A program made the translations under genes and the position numbers. Positions 1 through 5,151 of a stretch of 13,055 bases of DNA are shown here, one piece after another. The stretch lies in the NCBI GenBank assembly GCA_900768785.1, contig CAAGEG010000004.1, forward strand, positions 1 to 13,055, in the 5' to 3' direction. The notes beneath the pieces were generated by a model, which was not told the DNA's origin, ran no database searches, and saw nothing but the letters and a program-made list of their open reading frames with translations. This stretch comes from an uncultured Prevotella sp. (GTDB lineage Bacteria; Bacteroidota; Bacteroidia; Bacteroidales; Bacteroidaceae). Within the stretch, counting starts at the first letter, position 1. Each line of letters begins with the position of its first letter.

Positions 1-953
1 CCTCTCTGATAATATTCCATAGCTTTCTCATAATCAGCAAGATAATCTCTTATGAATTGCCCTGCTTTATTTTGCCACTCCACATTCGTAGTATCAATAC
101 TTGCACGCAATTCAAGATAGTAGGCTGCGGAATCGTTTTTGTGCTTTGTGGCATAAATTTCATATTTGCTGTAGCAGCGGGCGGCAAGGTCTTCCTTGGT
201 TTTAGTGCTTAGAGCCTGACTTTTTTCAAGTTGAGACTGTTCCTCCTCTATTTCTTTTTGTCTTTTGGCGTTAATCTCATCAAGTTTCTGATTTTCACGG
301 ATTTGTTCCTCAATATTTCCCTTTGTATTCAGCAGAGAATCTGCTTTTTCAAGTTCTCCATTTATAATAAGATTTGTAACTTGTCGCTGAAACTCATCTA
401 TTTGGTCAAAGTCTGTTTTGGCGTACCGTTCTGCCATTTCCTCCACCAATTTTTGACTGTTTTGCTCATCGGCATAAAGCTTTTGGTAAAGTGCATATTT
501 TTCTTGTTCCGTAATCTTTTTTTCTTCGCAAAGTTCCTCAATTTCATCTTCACGCTCTTGCAATGTTTTGCGTAAAGTACGGATTATTTTCTTTTGTGCA
601 TTTATCTTTTCCGCATTGTATTCTTCCGGCTTCACAAGCACGAGAGCAAGCGGTGTGGCTGAATACTTATATGTTCGCCGCAGCTGTTCAATATCATTCA
701 GAATATACCCGTCCAAAGTCACTCCTTTCAGTATAAATTGACCGCCAACCACAGAAAATTCAAAGTCACCGTTTTCTTTACTGGGCACTTTACCGCGGTC
801 CGTCTCAACAATCACACCACTCAACCTTTGCCCCGGAATCAGTTGTCCCTTAGCATCCAGTTTTCCACGAGTTTTAGTGTAACCCTGCTGCATCTCAGCA
901 GAAGCAAAGATTACTACAAAAGAGAGAAGCAAGAAAAAAAGAAAGCGTTTCAT
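1..953 (-). CDS. Secreted coiled-coil/TPR protein, 3' end cut off by the window edge
   Basis: The gene reads leftward from an ATG at 953-951 and stays open to base 1, giving 317 visible residues. Residues 1-19 form a signal peptide (MKRFLFFLLLSFVVIFASA), so the product is exported. Residues about 22-105 look like a small beta-sandwich of the carboxypeptidase-regulatory type (Gly-rich turns, a KENGDFEF strand). Residues about 108-250 are a charged coiled coil rich in E, K and Q. From about 255 the pattern turns to helical repeats (AARCYSKYEIY, AAYYLELRA, DYEKAMEYYQR) like tetratricopeptide repeats, which should continue beyond the window. I recognise the arrangement from Bacteroidales exported TPR proteins of unknown role; protein-protein scaffolding in the periplasm is an inference. 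A good promoter lies just upstream. The start is supported by the signal peptide and promoter spacing. Confidence 0.85.
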   Translation of the reverse strand, partial: MKRFLFFLLLSFVVIFASAEMQQGYTKTRGKLDAKGQLIPGQRLSGVIVETDRGKVPSKENGDFEFSVVGGQFILKGVTLDGYILNDIEQLRRTYKYSATPLALVLVKPEEYNAEKINAQKKIIRTLRKTLQEREDEIEELCEEKKITEQEKYALYQKLYADEQNSQKLVEEMAERYAKTDFDQIDEFQRQVTNLIINGELEKADSLLNTKGNIEEQIRENQKLDEINAKRQKEIEEEQSQLEKSQALSTKTKEDLAARCYSKYEIYATKHKNDSAAYYLELRASIDTTNVEWQNKAGQFIRDYLADYEKAMEYYQR

Positions 954-975
954 AACAAAAAGGAATTGGTTTTCG

Positions 976-1006
976 CAAAGTTAAATATTTTCAATATTGT
1001 AACAAA
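976..1006 (-). promoter_or_regulatory. Bacteroidetes-type promoter for the leftward TPR gene
   Basis: On the minus strand the -33 box TTTG (1006-1003) is followed after 19 bases by TAACTTTG (983-976), a full match to the TTTG N19-20 TAnnTTTG consensus. Transcription should start near 969, leaving a leader of about 15 bases before the ATG at 953. The MITE-like element begins 10 bases beyond the -33 box. Confidence 0.75.
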
Positions 1007-1091
1007 GAAAGATATAAGAGCCTGTTTCATAATAAATGTTAAAATCAGAGGTTGCATAGTTTGAGGCGAGTTTTGTTTTGAGCCAAAGGAG

Positions 1092-1105
1092 CATAGCGAG
1101 CTATG
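1092..1105. repeat. Short palindrome inside the MITE-like element
   Basis: CATAGC and GCTATG are perfect inverted copies separated by two bases. It is part of the internal fold of the element. Confidence 0.6.
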
Positions 1106-1227
1106 TGACTGCGGCGAAAAGCGAAAATCGCCCAAAATATGCGACAGGGCAGCACATTTATACTTTTATTAAAGCACATTTAGCAAGTCGCTTAAAATCA
1201 ATTATTTATGCATGGCGAAATACTTTT

Positions 1228-1259
1228 GCACGGACATTCATTGGCATCTTCGTCCGTGC
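1228..1259. repeat. Internal stem-loop of the MITE-like element
   Basis: GCACGGAC at 1228-1235 pairs perfectly with GTCCGTGC at 1252-1259 across a 16-base loop. A second perfect 6-bp palindrome, TGTGGC/GCCACA, follows at 1270-1283. Together they give the element a folded right half. Confidence 0.6.
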
Positions 1260-1363
1260 TTAACGGTTATGTGGCTCGCCACACGCCCTTATAAGCACGA
1301 ACAAATCTGCTCAATGACTGCCCGCCTCTGCTTTAACATTTATTATGAAATAGGCTCTTAAAT

Positions 1364-1394
1364 TTTTCAGTAAAAAAATTAATGAGTAATTTTG
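1364..1394 (+). promoter_or_regulatory. Probable promoter of the BASS-family transporter gene
   Basis: TAATTTTG at 1387-1394 matches the TAnnTTTG -7 box. The -33 position, 19 bases upstream, holds TTTT rather than TTTG, so the match is partial. Transcription near 1401 would leave a leader of about 16 bases. The outer tip of the MITE-like element (1358) sits only five bases from the -33 region, so insertion may have changed this promoter. Confidence 0.55.
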
Positions 1395-1416
1395 CAGTGA
1401 TTTTGAAGAGAAAAAT

Positions 1417-2319
1417 ATGCAAGGTGCAATTTTAAGGAACAAGATAAAACCTTTTATGCTTCCGTTAGCAATGCTGATAGGAGCGGTATTTCACAAGCAA
1501 ATAGACTATTTATCACCATTTGCTCCATATTTGATATTTGTGATGCTTCTCATCACATTTTGCAAAGTAAAAATTTCTGAATTTCGTATCACAAACTTGT
1601 CGTGGGGACTGCTTGCAGTTCAGATCCCGGGAGCTTTGGTAGCATACTTATTACTCCGGTTCATAAATGAAGAACTTGCAGTAGCCACATTTATCTGCAT
1701 TTTCTGCCCCACAGCAACAGCGGCACCGGTAGTAACCGGAATGTTGGGTGGAAGCGTGACACGACTTGCCACATATTCCATAGTGAGCAATCTTGCCGTA
1801 GCGATAATGTCCCCTATTCTGTTCAGCCTTATAGGTAGCAACGCAGATATGAGCATCTGGAGTGCAACAGTAAGAATTTCCATGCAGGTAGTGCCATTGA
1901 TAATTGCACCGCTTGCAGTGGCTCTTCTGCTCCGCAAAGTGGCTCCGAAACTCCATTCAGGCATTTCAAACCACCAGTCCATATCATTTTATATATGGTC
2001 CGTTTCGCTGGTGATTGTAGTAGGAAATGCGGTAAGTTATATGATAAAGCACCACGAACATGTGGGCGTGATGATAGCAATGGCGGTTCTTTCACTGGCA
2101 GTTTGCTGCCTCCAGTTTTATGTAGGACGTAAACTCGGCAAACGTAATGGCGACAAAATTGTGGGAGCACAGGGATTGGGACAGAAAAACACCGTACTTG
2201 CAGTGTGGATGTGCCTCACATTTTTTAATCCCATCACATCCGTTGGTCCGGCTGCATACATCGCATGGCAGAATCTTATAAATAGTTATCAACTTTATCG
2301 CAAAAGCAAAAAGAATTAA
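1417..2319 (+). CDS. Bile acid:sodium symporter family (BASS/SBF) inner-membrane transporter
   Basis: This 300-residue protein is hydrophobic along almost its whole length, with about nine or ten membrane segments. It carries motifs I recognise from the Bacteroidales branch of the BASS family: CPTATAAP at residues 97-104 followed by VVTGMLGG in the inverted-repeat crossing region, and GQKNTVLAVW at 255-264 followed by FNPITSVGPAAY. Family members couple inward sodium movement to uptake of organic anions. Only some carry bile acids, so the substrate is not established. Length is normal and the short basic C-terminus (YRKSKKN) is cytoplasmic-like. A promoter lies 23 bases upstream. The Crp-like gene follows 30 bases after the stop, with its own -7 box, so the two may be co-regulated rather than strictly co-transcribed. 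Confidence 0.85.
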   Translation: MQGAILRNKIKPFMLPLAMLIGAVFHKQIDYLSPFAPYLIFVMLLITFCKVKISEFRITNLSWGLLAVQIPGALVAYLLLRFINEELAVATFICIFCPTATAAPVVTGMLGGSVTRLATYSIVSNLAVAIMSPILFSLIGSNADMSIWSATVRISMQVVPLIIAPLAVALLLRKVAPKLHSGISNHQSISFYIWSVSLVIVVGNAVSYMIKHHEHVGVMIAMAVLSLAVCCLQFYVGRKLGKRNGDKIVGAQGLGQKNTVLAVWMCLTFFNPITSVGPAAYIAWQNLINSYQLYRKSKKN

Positions 2320-2320
2320 T

Positions 2321-2328
2321 TACCTTTG
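2321..2328 (+). promoter_or_regulatory. -7 promoter box for the Crp-like gene
   Basis: TACCTTTG fits TAnnTTTG and lies 21 bases before the ATG at 2350. No TTTG is found at the expected -33 distance, so this promoter may be weak or depend on an activator. Read-through from the transporter gene is also possible. Confidence 0.4.
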
Positions 2329-2349
2329 CACTAACAAAAAGTCTCTTAT

Positions 2350-3036
2350 ATGAATGATATATATACGGTGTTGATGAGCGTGCCACTGCTTAATGGCGTG
2401 AGTCGCGAAAAAATGCTTGAAATAACAGGCAAAACAAAGTTTCATTTTGTAAAATATGCTGCCGGAGAAAAAATAGCTTCTGCCGGGGAACAGTGCTCAC
2501 ACATAAAGCTGCTCATTTCAGGTAGCGTGACTTTAACTACGAACTACTGCAACAAACGCAAAAATGCGTCCATAACGGTTTCGCAAACGCTTGATGCTCC
2601 TGCCGCACTTGCTGTGGAATATCTTTTCGGCATCGCCACAACTTATCCCTGCGATATCACCGCTGTCACACCCGTAAACGTGGTGCAGATAGAGAAATTC
2701 GATTATATGAAACTTATCTCAGGAAATCCAATCTTGATGCTGAATTATATAAATGCTCTTTCTGCCGGTAGCCAAAACAAGGCTGATAACATTTCTCAAT
2801 TCATAGGTGGAAATTATCAGGAGCGTTTTGCATGTTTTCTGCTGAGCAACACTTACCGCACGGCAAAAGATATCACGGTTAGTGCAAGCAAAAACAGTAT
2901 TTCTGAGTTCTTCACTAATAATACGGATGATTTTAATTCCGCTATTGACGCTCTCGCCGCAATAAATCTTATAACTATGCAGTCTGATTGCATTAAAATC
3001 CTGTCACGCCCGGATTTTTTGCAATTTTTCCAATAA
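2350..3036 (+). CDS. Crp/Fnr-family-like regulator with a poorly conserved DNA-binding helix
   Basis: The 228-residue product has the length and plan of a Crp/Fnr regulator. A cupin-like sensor domain spans about residues 10-115 (KYAAGEKIASAGE, then HIKLLISGSV), a linking helix covers about 118-150, and a winged helix-turn-helix falls at about 155-220. The sensor domain lacks a clear cyclic-nucleotide cassette, and no cysteine cluster for an iron-sulphur centre is visible, so the ligand is unknown. In the HTH, the expected recognition helix reads TDDFNSAIDALA (about 192-203), with two acidic and no basic residues where family members usually carry arginines. It may have lost classical DNA binding or bind unusual sites. 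Its position beside the transporter suggests a regulatory link, which is inference. Confidence 0.75.
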   Translation: MNDIYTVLMSVPLLNGVSREKMLEITGKTKFHFVKYAAGEKIASAGEQCSHIKLLISGSVTLTTNYCNKRKNASITVSQTLDAPAALAVEYLFGIATTYPCDITAVTPVNVVQIEKFDYMKLISGNPILMLNYINALSAGSQNKADNISQFIGGNYQERFACFLLSNTYRTAKDITVSASKNSISEFFTNNTDDFNSAIDALAAINLITMQSDCIKILSRPDFLQFFQ

Positions 3037-3060
3037 ATTTCACAAAAAATGGCTAAAATA

Positions 3061-3084
3061 AACAGTTTTTAATACAAAACTGTT
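3061..3084. terminator. Hairpin after the Crp-like gene, weak terminator candidate
   Basis: AACAGTTTT (3061-3069) pairs perfectly with AAAACTGTT (3076-3084) around a six-base loop, 25 bases past the stop. The stem is AT-rich and no T-run follows on either strand, so it is at best a weak terminator. Confidence 0.4.
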
Positions 3085-3091
3085 ACAAAGA

Positions 3092-3123
3092 TTTGCCCAT
3101 CTCATAAAATTTGCGTTACTTTG
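3092..3123 (+). promoter_or_regulatory. Promoter of a predicted short transcript
   Basis: TTTG at 3092-3095, then 20 bases, then TTACTTTG at 3116-3123, one base away from the TAnnTTTG consensus. No coding sequence follows; the next structure is the strong hairpin at 3168-3192. Transcription would begin near 3130. Confidence 0.6.
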
Positions 3124-3129
3124 CAATGT

Positions 3130-3204
3130 GTTTTTCATAGTATTAGATTAAGATAAAGGTTTAGGTTATGGGTTGTCGAGACGACAACCCATTTCTGATT
3201 TTAT
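3130..3204 (+). ncRNA. Predicted short RNA of about 75 bases
   Basis: It is bounded upstream by a near-consensus promoter and downstream by a perfect 11-bp hairpin with trailing Ts. No credible reading frame fits inside, and no plus-strand gene follows for almost 2 kb, so a leader for a downstream gene is unlikely. The transcript runs toward the 3' end of the convergent four-gene operon. Alternatives are a regulatory leader left behind after gene loss, or a member of a known Bacteroidales promoter-to-terminator RNA family such as Bacteroidales-1, which I could not test. Confidence 0.4.
3168..3204 (+). terminator. Intrinsic terminator-like hairpin
   Basis: ATGGGTTGTCG (3168-3178) and CGACAACCCAT (3182-3192) form a perfect 11-bp stem with a three-base loop. 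The following sequence TTTCTGATTTTA is T-rich but interrupted. Confidence 0.6.
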
Positions 3205-3273
3205 AATATTCACCCTATTTTTGGGATTCCAAACCCTTCCCAACAATTAAACAAAGTTAAAATTAAGCGAGTC

Positions 3274-3305
3274 CATAACACTGTAGTTTTTGCTACCAAG
3301 TTATG
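3274..3305. other. Two-tier stem-loop between the short RNA and the minus operon
   Basis: CATAAC (3274-3279) pairs with GTTATG (3300-3305), and inside it GTAG (3283-3286) pairs with CTAC (3293-3296) around a TTTTTG loop, separated by a symmetric 3x3 internal loop. It lies 31-62 bases beyond the stop of the minus-strand operon and could end or protect that transcript, but no minus-strand T-run directly follows. Confidence 0.4.
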
Positions 3306-3335
3306 AACCCGCAATGCGTTACGAAAAGACAGGAT

Positions 3336-3878
3336 TTAATCTATGCCAAAATCGAAAGCTCCGCTATAACCTCCAGTTCCGTATGATGTAAACATAATAC
3401 AGTATTCTCCTGGAGTAGCTGTTATTTCCATTTCATATACACCATTTTCTATTTTAGTTGTTTTGATTTCTATATCTTCAACTTCTTCAGCCATAGTTGA
3501 AGATGTGCCGAAAGGCTTAATCTTCATGGTAGTTAAATATCTCTTTCCTTTCTTTACTTCAAATCGAGCAACACCAAAATCATTAATAGAATATGATGGA
3601 GAAAACATATAATGTGACGCAGCATTATTAACATTTACGGCACCGAAAACAAATTTGAATTTGGCTGTGCCATTAAATCTATTTTGACTTTGTGCGCCGG
3701 AATATTCTAATCGAGCAGTTTTGTTGAATACTCCAGAGATTTTTATGTTTTTGTATTTAATTGGATTAACGGAAGTTTCTGTATCACCATTTATCATATA
3801 TAATCCAATTGAATGTTCTTGTGCAAACGAAAATGCACAACAAATTAACGATAAAAGAAGTGATATTAATATTTTCAT
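3336..3878 (-). CDS. Hypothetical secreted protein, last gene of the four-gene AT-rich operon
   Basis: The 180-residue product begins with a clear signal peptide (residues 1-19, MKILISLLLSLICCAFSFA, then QE). The mature part is rich in alternating hydrophobic and polar residues, as in an all-beta fold, with YKNIKISGVF, TAKFKFVFGA and ARFEVKKGKR strands. It ends with a Gly/Tyr-rich stretch (GEYCIMFTSYGTGGYSG) and FDFGID. I have seen similar PGEYC...FDFG-type endings in Bacteroidetes secreted proteins of unknown role, but I cannot name a family. No lipobox or T9SS tail is visible, so the destination is probably periplasmic or outer-envelope. It starts 16 bases after the preceding stop. Base composition is low in G+C (19 of 60 in the row 3601-3660). 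Confidence 0.75.
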   Translation of the reverse strand: MKILISLLLSLICCAFSFAQEHSIGLYMINGDTETSVNPIKYKNIKISGVFNKTARLEYSGAQSQNRFNGTAKFKFVFGAVNVNNAASHYMFSPSYSINDFGVARFEVKKGKRYLTTMKIKPFGTSSTMAEEVEDIEIKTTKIENGVYEMEITATPGEYCIMFTSYGTGGYSGAFDFGID

Positions 3879-3894
3879 AATTCAATATATAAAA

Positions 3895-4233
3895 CTAAGC
3901 TTCTTTATCTTTTGAGTTTCGCTTTTTTAATTCATGCTTGATTTGCCTAATGTTGTTTGAAATGTTAGCAATAACCATTAGTAGGGACCAGCTTATAACG
4001 GAATAGATTATTCCGCCAACAATTATAGCCAAACCAAGACCCCGTGTTGAATAATAATCCATCAAGGATATGCCATATATTAAACTAATTAAACAGCCTA
4101 ACACTAAAGTGACATAAGCAAAAGTTGATATAACTTTTTCCGCATTATTGTCGCCTAATTCATTAGGACATTTTTCAACTTGTGATTCTGTTGGCTTATC
4201 ATTAAAACCAAATGCATCTTCTATTTCACTCAT
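3895..4233 (-). CDS. Hypothetical two-span membrane protein with acidic N-terminus
   Basis: The 112-residue product has an acidic soluble N-terminus (about 1-32, with EIEDAFGFNDKP), then two membrane spans (about 35-57 and 67-90), and a basic amphipathic tail (IRQIKHELKKRNSKDKEA) expected to stay in the cytoplasm. The central segment ending VIANISNNIRQIKHELK resembles small Bacteroidetes inner-membrane proteins of unknown function. Its ATG (4233-4231) overlaps the TGA of the preceding gene in an ATGA junction, implying translational coupling. It probably works in a complex with the two small membrane proteins encoded before it; that is inference from coupling. Confidence 0.72.
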   Translation of the reverse strand: MSEIEDAFGFNDKPTESQVEKCPNELGDNNAEKVISTFAYVTLVLGCLISLIYGISLMDYYSTRGLGLAIIVGGIIYSVISWSLLMVIANISNNIRQIKHELKKRNSKDKEA

Positions 4234-4400
4234 TTTTTTAAGCGTTTATAAAAGGTTACTGAAAAAATTAAAAACACCAATGGTTGTAAAACTTCTACTA
4301 ATTCTGAAGTGTCTAAATAATATAAATAAATGCAATCAATTAGACCAAATATTAGCAAAATTGCACTGCCTATAATAGCGAGAATTGAAGCTGTTTTCAT
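4230..4400 (-). CDS. Hypothetical 56-residue two-span membrane protein
   Basis: I place the start at the ATG at 4400-4398, because it forms an ATGA overlap with the stop of the gene before it. The longer reading from 4517 would lie almost wholly inside that gene in another frame. The protein begins MKTASILAIIGSAILL, has one span at about 4-26, a short loop (YLDTSELVEVLQ), a second span at about 37-50, and a basic end FYKRLKK. Its plan and sequence pattern (LLxxGLI, aromatic loop, second span, basic end) resemble the 78-residue neighbour, so they may be diverged duplicates. It ends in a second ATGA overlap with the 112-residue gene. Function unknown. Confidence 0.65.
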   Translation of the reverse strand: MKTASILAIIGSAILLIFGLIDCIYLYYLDTSELVEVLQPLVFLIFSVTFYKRLKK

Positions 4401-4633
4401 TTGGGTTGTTTTTGGTATAATACAAAGAAAAATGAACCAATAAGAATCCAACAAATAATACCAACAATTCCTGAAAAAATTTGGTAACTTGTTGAGTGCA
4501 AGAATGAATCTGCCCAAGTCAGATCTTGATAATAGTCAGATGTGATGTACTGAACATACGAGATAAGTCCTGATATTCTTAGTAATAGTATTAAGGCGCA
4601 TGCAATAAGCGCACATAGAGAAACCTTCTTCAT
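4397..4633 (-). CDS. Hypothetical 78-residue two-span membrane protein, first gene of the operon
   Basis: The product starts MKKVSLCALIACALILLL with a first membrane span at about 5-27, a loop rich in Tyr, Ser and Asp (about 28-48, including YITSDYYQDLTWADSF), a second span at about 50-72, and a short basic tail LYQKQPK. No family recognised. A strong promoter is 26 bases upstream, so this is the operon's first gene. It overlaps the next gene by ATGA. The segment is AT-rich (18 G+C of 60 in 4441-4500), against about half G+C in the transporter and sigma-operon rows that I counted, which suggests acquisition by transfer. Confidence 0.7.
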   Translation of the reverse strand: MKKVSLCALIACALILLLRISGLISYVQYITSDYYQDLTWADSFLHSTSYQIFSGIVGIICWILIGSFFFVLYQKQPK

Positions 4634-4658
4634 AAAATATACTTTTAGTTATATTTTG

Positions 4659-4689
4659 CAAATTTACACATTTTAACTAAAACTGCAAC
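4659..4689 (-). promoter_or_regulatory. Promoter of the four-gene membrane operon
   Basis: On the minus strand GTTG (4689-4686) is followed after 19 bases by TAAATTTG (4666-4659), a full -7 match with one mismatch at -33. Transcription near 4652 gives a leader of about 19 bases. The palindrome at 4700-4715 and a repeat copy at 4717-4771 lie just upstream, where regulators could act. Confidence 0.7.
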
Positions 4690-4699
4690 GTATTAATTA

Positions 4700-4715
4700 T
4701 ATGTTTAAAAACATA
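4700..4715. repeat. Perfect 16-bp palindrome upstream of the membrane operon promoter
   Basis: TATGTTT (4700-4706) and AAACATA (4709-4715) are perfect inverted copies with two bases between them. It sits ten bases upstream of the -33 box, a typical place for a dimeric regulator to bind, and touches the 55-bp repeat. AT-rich palindromes arise easily by chance, so the operator reading is tentative. Confidence 0.4.
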
Positions 4716-4716
4716 C

Positions 4717-4771
4717 TTTCACAGAATCACTTCACAATCATTCACGGAAAATATGCAACAATCTCTGATTT
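4717..4771. repeat. 55-bp direct repeat, copy 1
   Basis: Matches copy 2 (4958-5012) at 52 of 55 positions without gaps. It contains TTCAC three times, starting at 4718, 4731 and 4741. It is non-coding and lies upstream of the membrane operon promoter. Confidence 0.85.
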
Positions 4772-4853
4772 ACTGTCTCTGTAAGCGTTCTGTTGATATA
4801 ATCGCTTGAAATTCATTAAATTTCACGTTAAATCAAATCTTTTTTATGATAAA

Positions 4854-4885
4854 TTTGTTCTATTAAAAAGAAAATACTAAATTTG
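4854..4885 (+). promoter_or_regulatory. Strong Bacteroidetes-type promoter in the gene-free region
   Basis: TTTG (4854-4857), 20 bases, TAAATTTG (4878-4885): a complete consensus match. It points toward the sigma factor gene, but an intrinsic terminator follows within about 50 bases. Confidence 0.72.
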
Positions 4886-4890
4886 CAGTG

Positions 4891-4938
4891 TTGATTCCCG
4901 GTAGCCCCTGATTTATCAAGCTATCGGGTTTAGTTTTT
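4891..4938 (+). ncRNA. Predicted ~48-base short RNA or attenuated leader
   Basis: A consensus promoter is followed almost at once by a 9-bp GC-rich hairpin and a T-run, so most transcripts should end near 4938. No reading frame fits. It may be a free small RNA. Alternatively it is an attenuator controlling read-through into the ECF sigma gene, which begins about 215 bases further on. It lies between the two 55-bp repeat copies. Confidence 0.45.
4897..4938 (+). terminator. Intrinsic terminator of the predicted short RNA
   Basis: CCCGGTAGC (4897-4905) pairs with GCTATCGGG (4920-4928), with one G-U pair, around a 14-base loop. TTTAGTTTTT follows immediately. Confidence 0.7.
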
Positions 4939-4957
4939 CTATTGCAAAGTTACAATT

Positions 4958-5012
4958 TTTCACAGAAATACTTCACAATCATTCACGGAAAATATGAAAC
5001 AATCTCTGATTT
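4958..5012. repeat. 55-bp direct repeat, copy 2
   Basis: Same orientation as copy 1, starting 241 bases later, with 3 mismatches in 55. The three TTCAC words recur at the same spacing (4959, 4972, 4982). A further TTCACGG is at 5086-5092. Confidence 0.85.
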
Positions 5013-5048
5013 TGCGTATTTGCCCTGACATGAGCAATTAAAGAGCCT

Positions 5049-5070
5049 GGGGCATATCCCCTATTTTTAT
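5049..5070 (+). terminator. Weak hairpin with T-rich tail
   Basis: GGGG (5049-5052) and CCCC (5058-5061) pair around CATAT and are followed by TATTTTTAT. A 4-bp stem is marginal, but it would stop any read-through toward the sigma gene. The preceding AAGAGCCTG resembles the MITE tip. Confidence 0.35.
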
Positions 5071-5097
5071 ATTTTCAAAAAAAAATTCACGGTCATT

Positions 5098-5124
5098 GTA
5101 ACAAATTTCGTTCTATTGCGTCTA
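5098..5124 (+). promoter_or_regulatory. ECF-sigma-type promoter of the sigma operon, probably autoregulated
   Basis: GTAACA (5098-5103) and CGTCTA (5119-5124) are separated by 15 bases, the layout known for ECF promoters (a GTAAC or GAAC -35 and a CGTC -10). It lies 27 bases before the sigma factor ATG, and no housekeeping promoter was found as close. The likely user is the sigma factor encoded immediately downstream. A TTCACGG word lies five bases upstream of the -35. Confidence 0.6.
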
Positions 5125-5151
5125 TAAGACAAAAGAACGACAAAAAAGACA

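Larger units (their letters stand above)
1017..1358. mobile_element. MITE-like non-autonomous element with ~34-bp terminal inverted repeats
   Basis: The left end (1017-1050, beginning AGAGCCTGTTTCATAATAAA) and the right end (1326-1358) are inverted copies of each other, differing by one substitution near the tip and a small substitution/indel near the inner end. The element is flanked on both sides by TA (1015-1016 and 1359-1360), consistent with a TA target duplication, though two bases could match by chance. The interior encodes no transposase and carries short palindromes at 1092-1105, 1228-1259 and 1270-1283. The structure is that of a non-autonomous element mobilised by a transposase elsewhere; IS5-like or IS630-like parents would suit a TA duplication, but the family is not determined here. 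It fills most of the 463-base gap between the two divergent genes. Confidence 0.82.

Noticed and set aside
1078..1263. 61-residue plus-strand reading frame inside the MITE-like element
   Set aside because: It lies wholly within the non-coding repeat, crosses the internal hairpins, and has no promoter, domain or composition supporting translation.
1620..2292. Several minus-strand frames opposite the BASS transporter
   Set aside because: Antisense shadows of a well-supported membrane protein, with no recognisable domains.
3274..3305. Integron attC site reading of the stem-loop
   Set aside because: The arms CATAAC/GTTATG do not satisfy the RYYYAAC/GTTRRRY core rules, and no integrase or further sites are present.
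4401..4517. N-terminal extension giving a 95-residue protein ending at 4230
   Set aside because: The extension overlaps the 78-residue gene in another frame; the ATG at 4400 gives an ATGA coupling identical to the next junction.
4717..5012. CRISPR-like array
   Set aside because: Only two 55-bp copies 241 bases apart, with no regular spacers and no cas genes.
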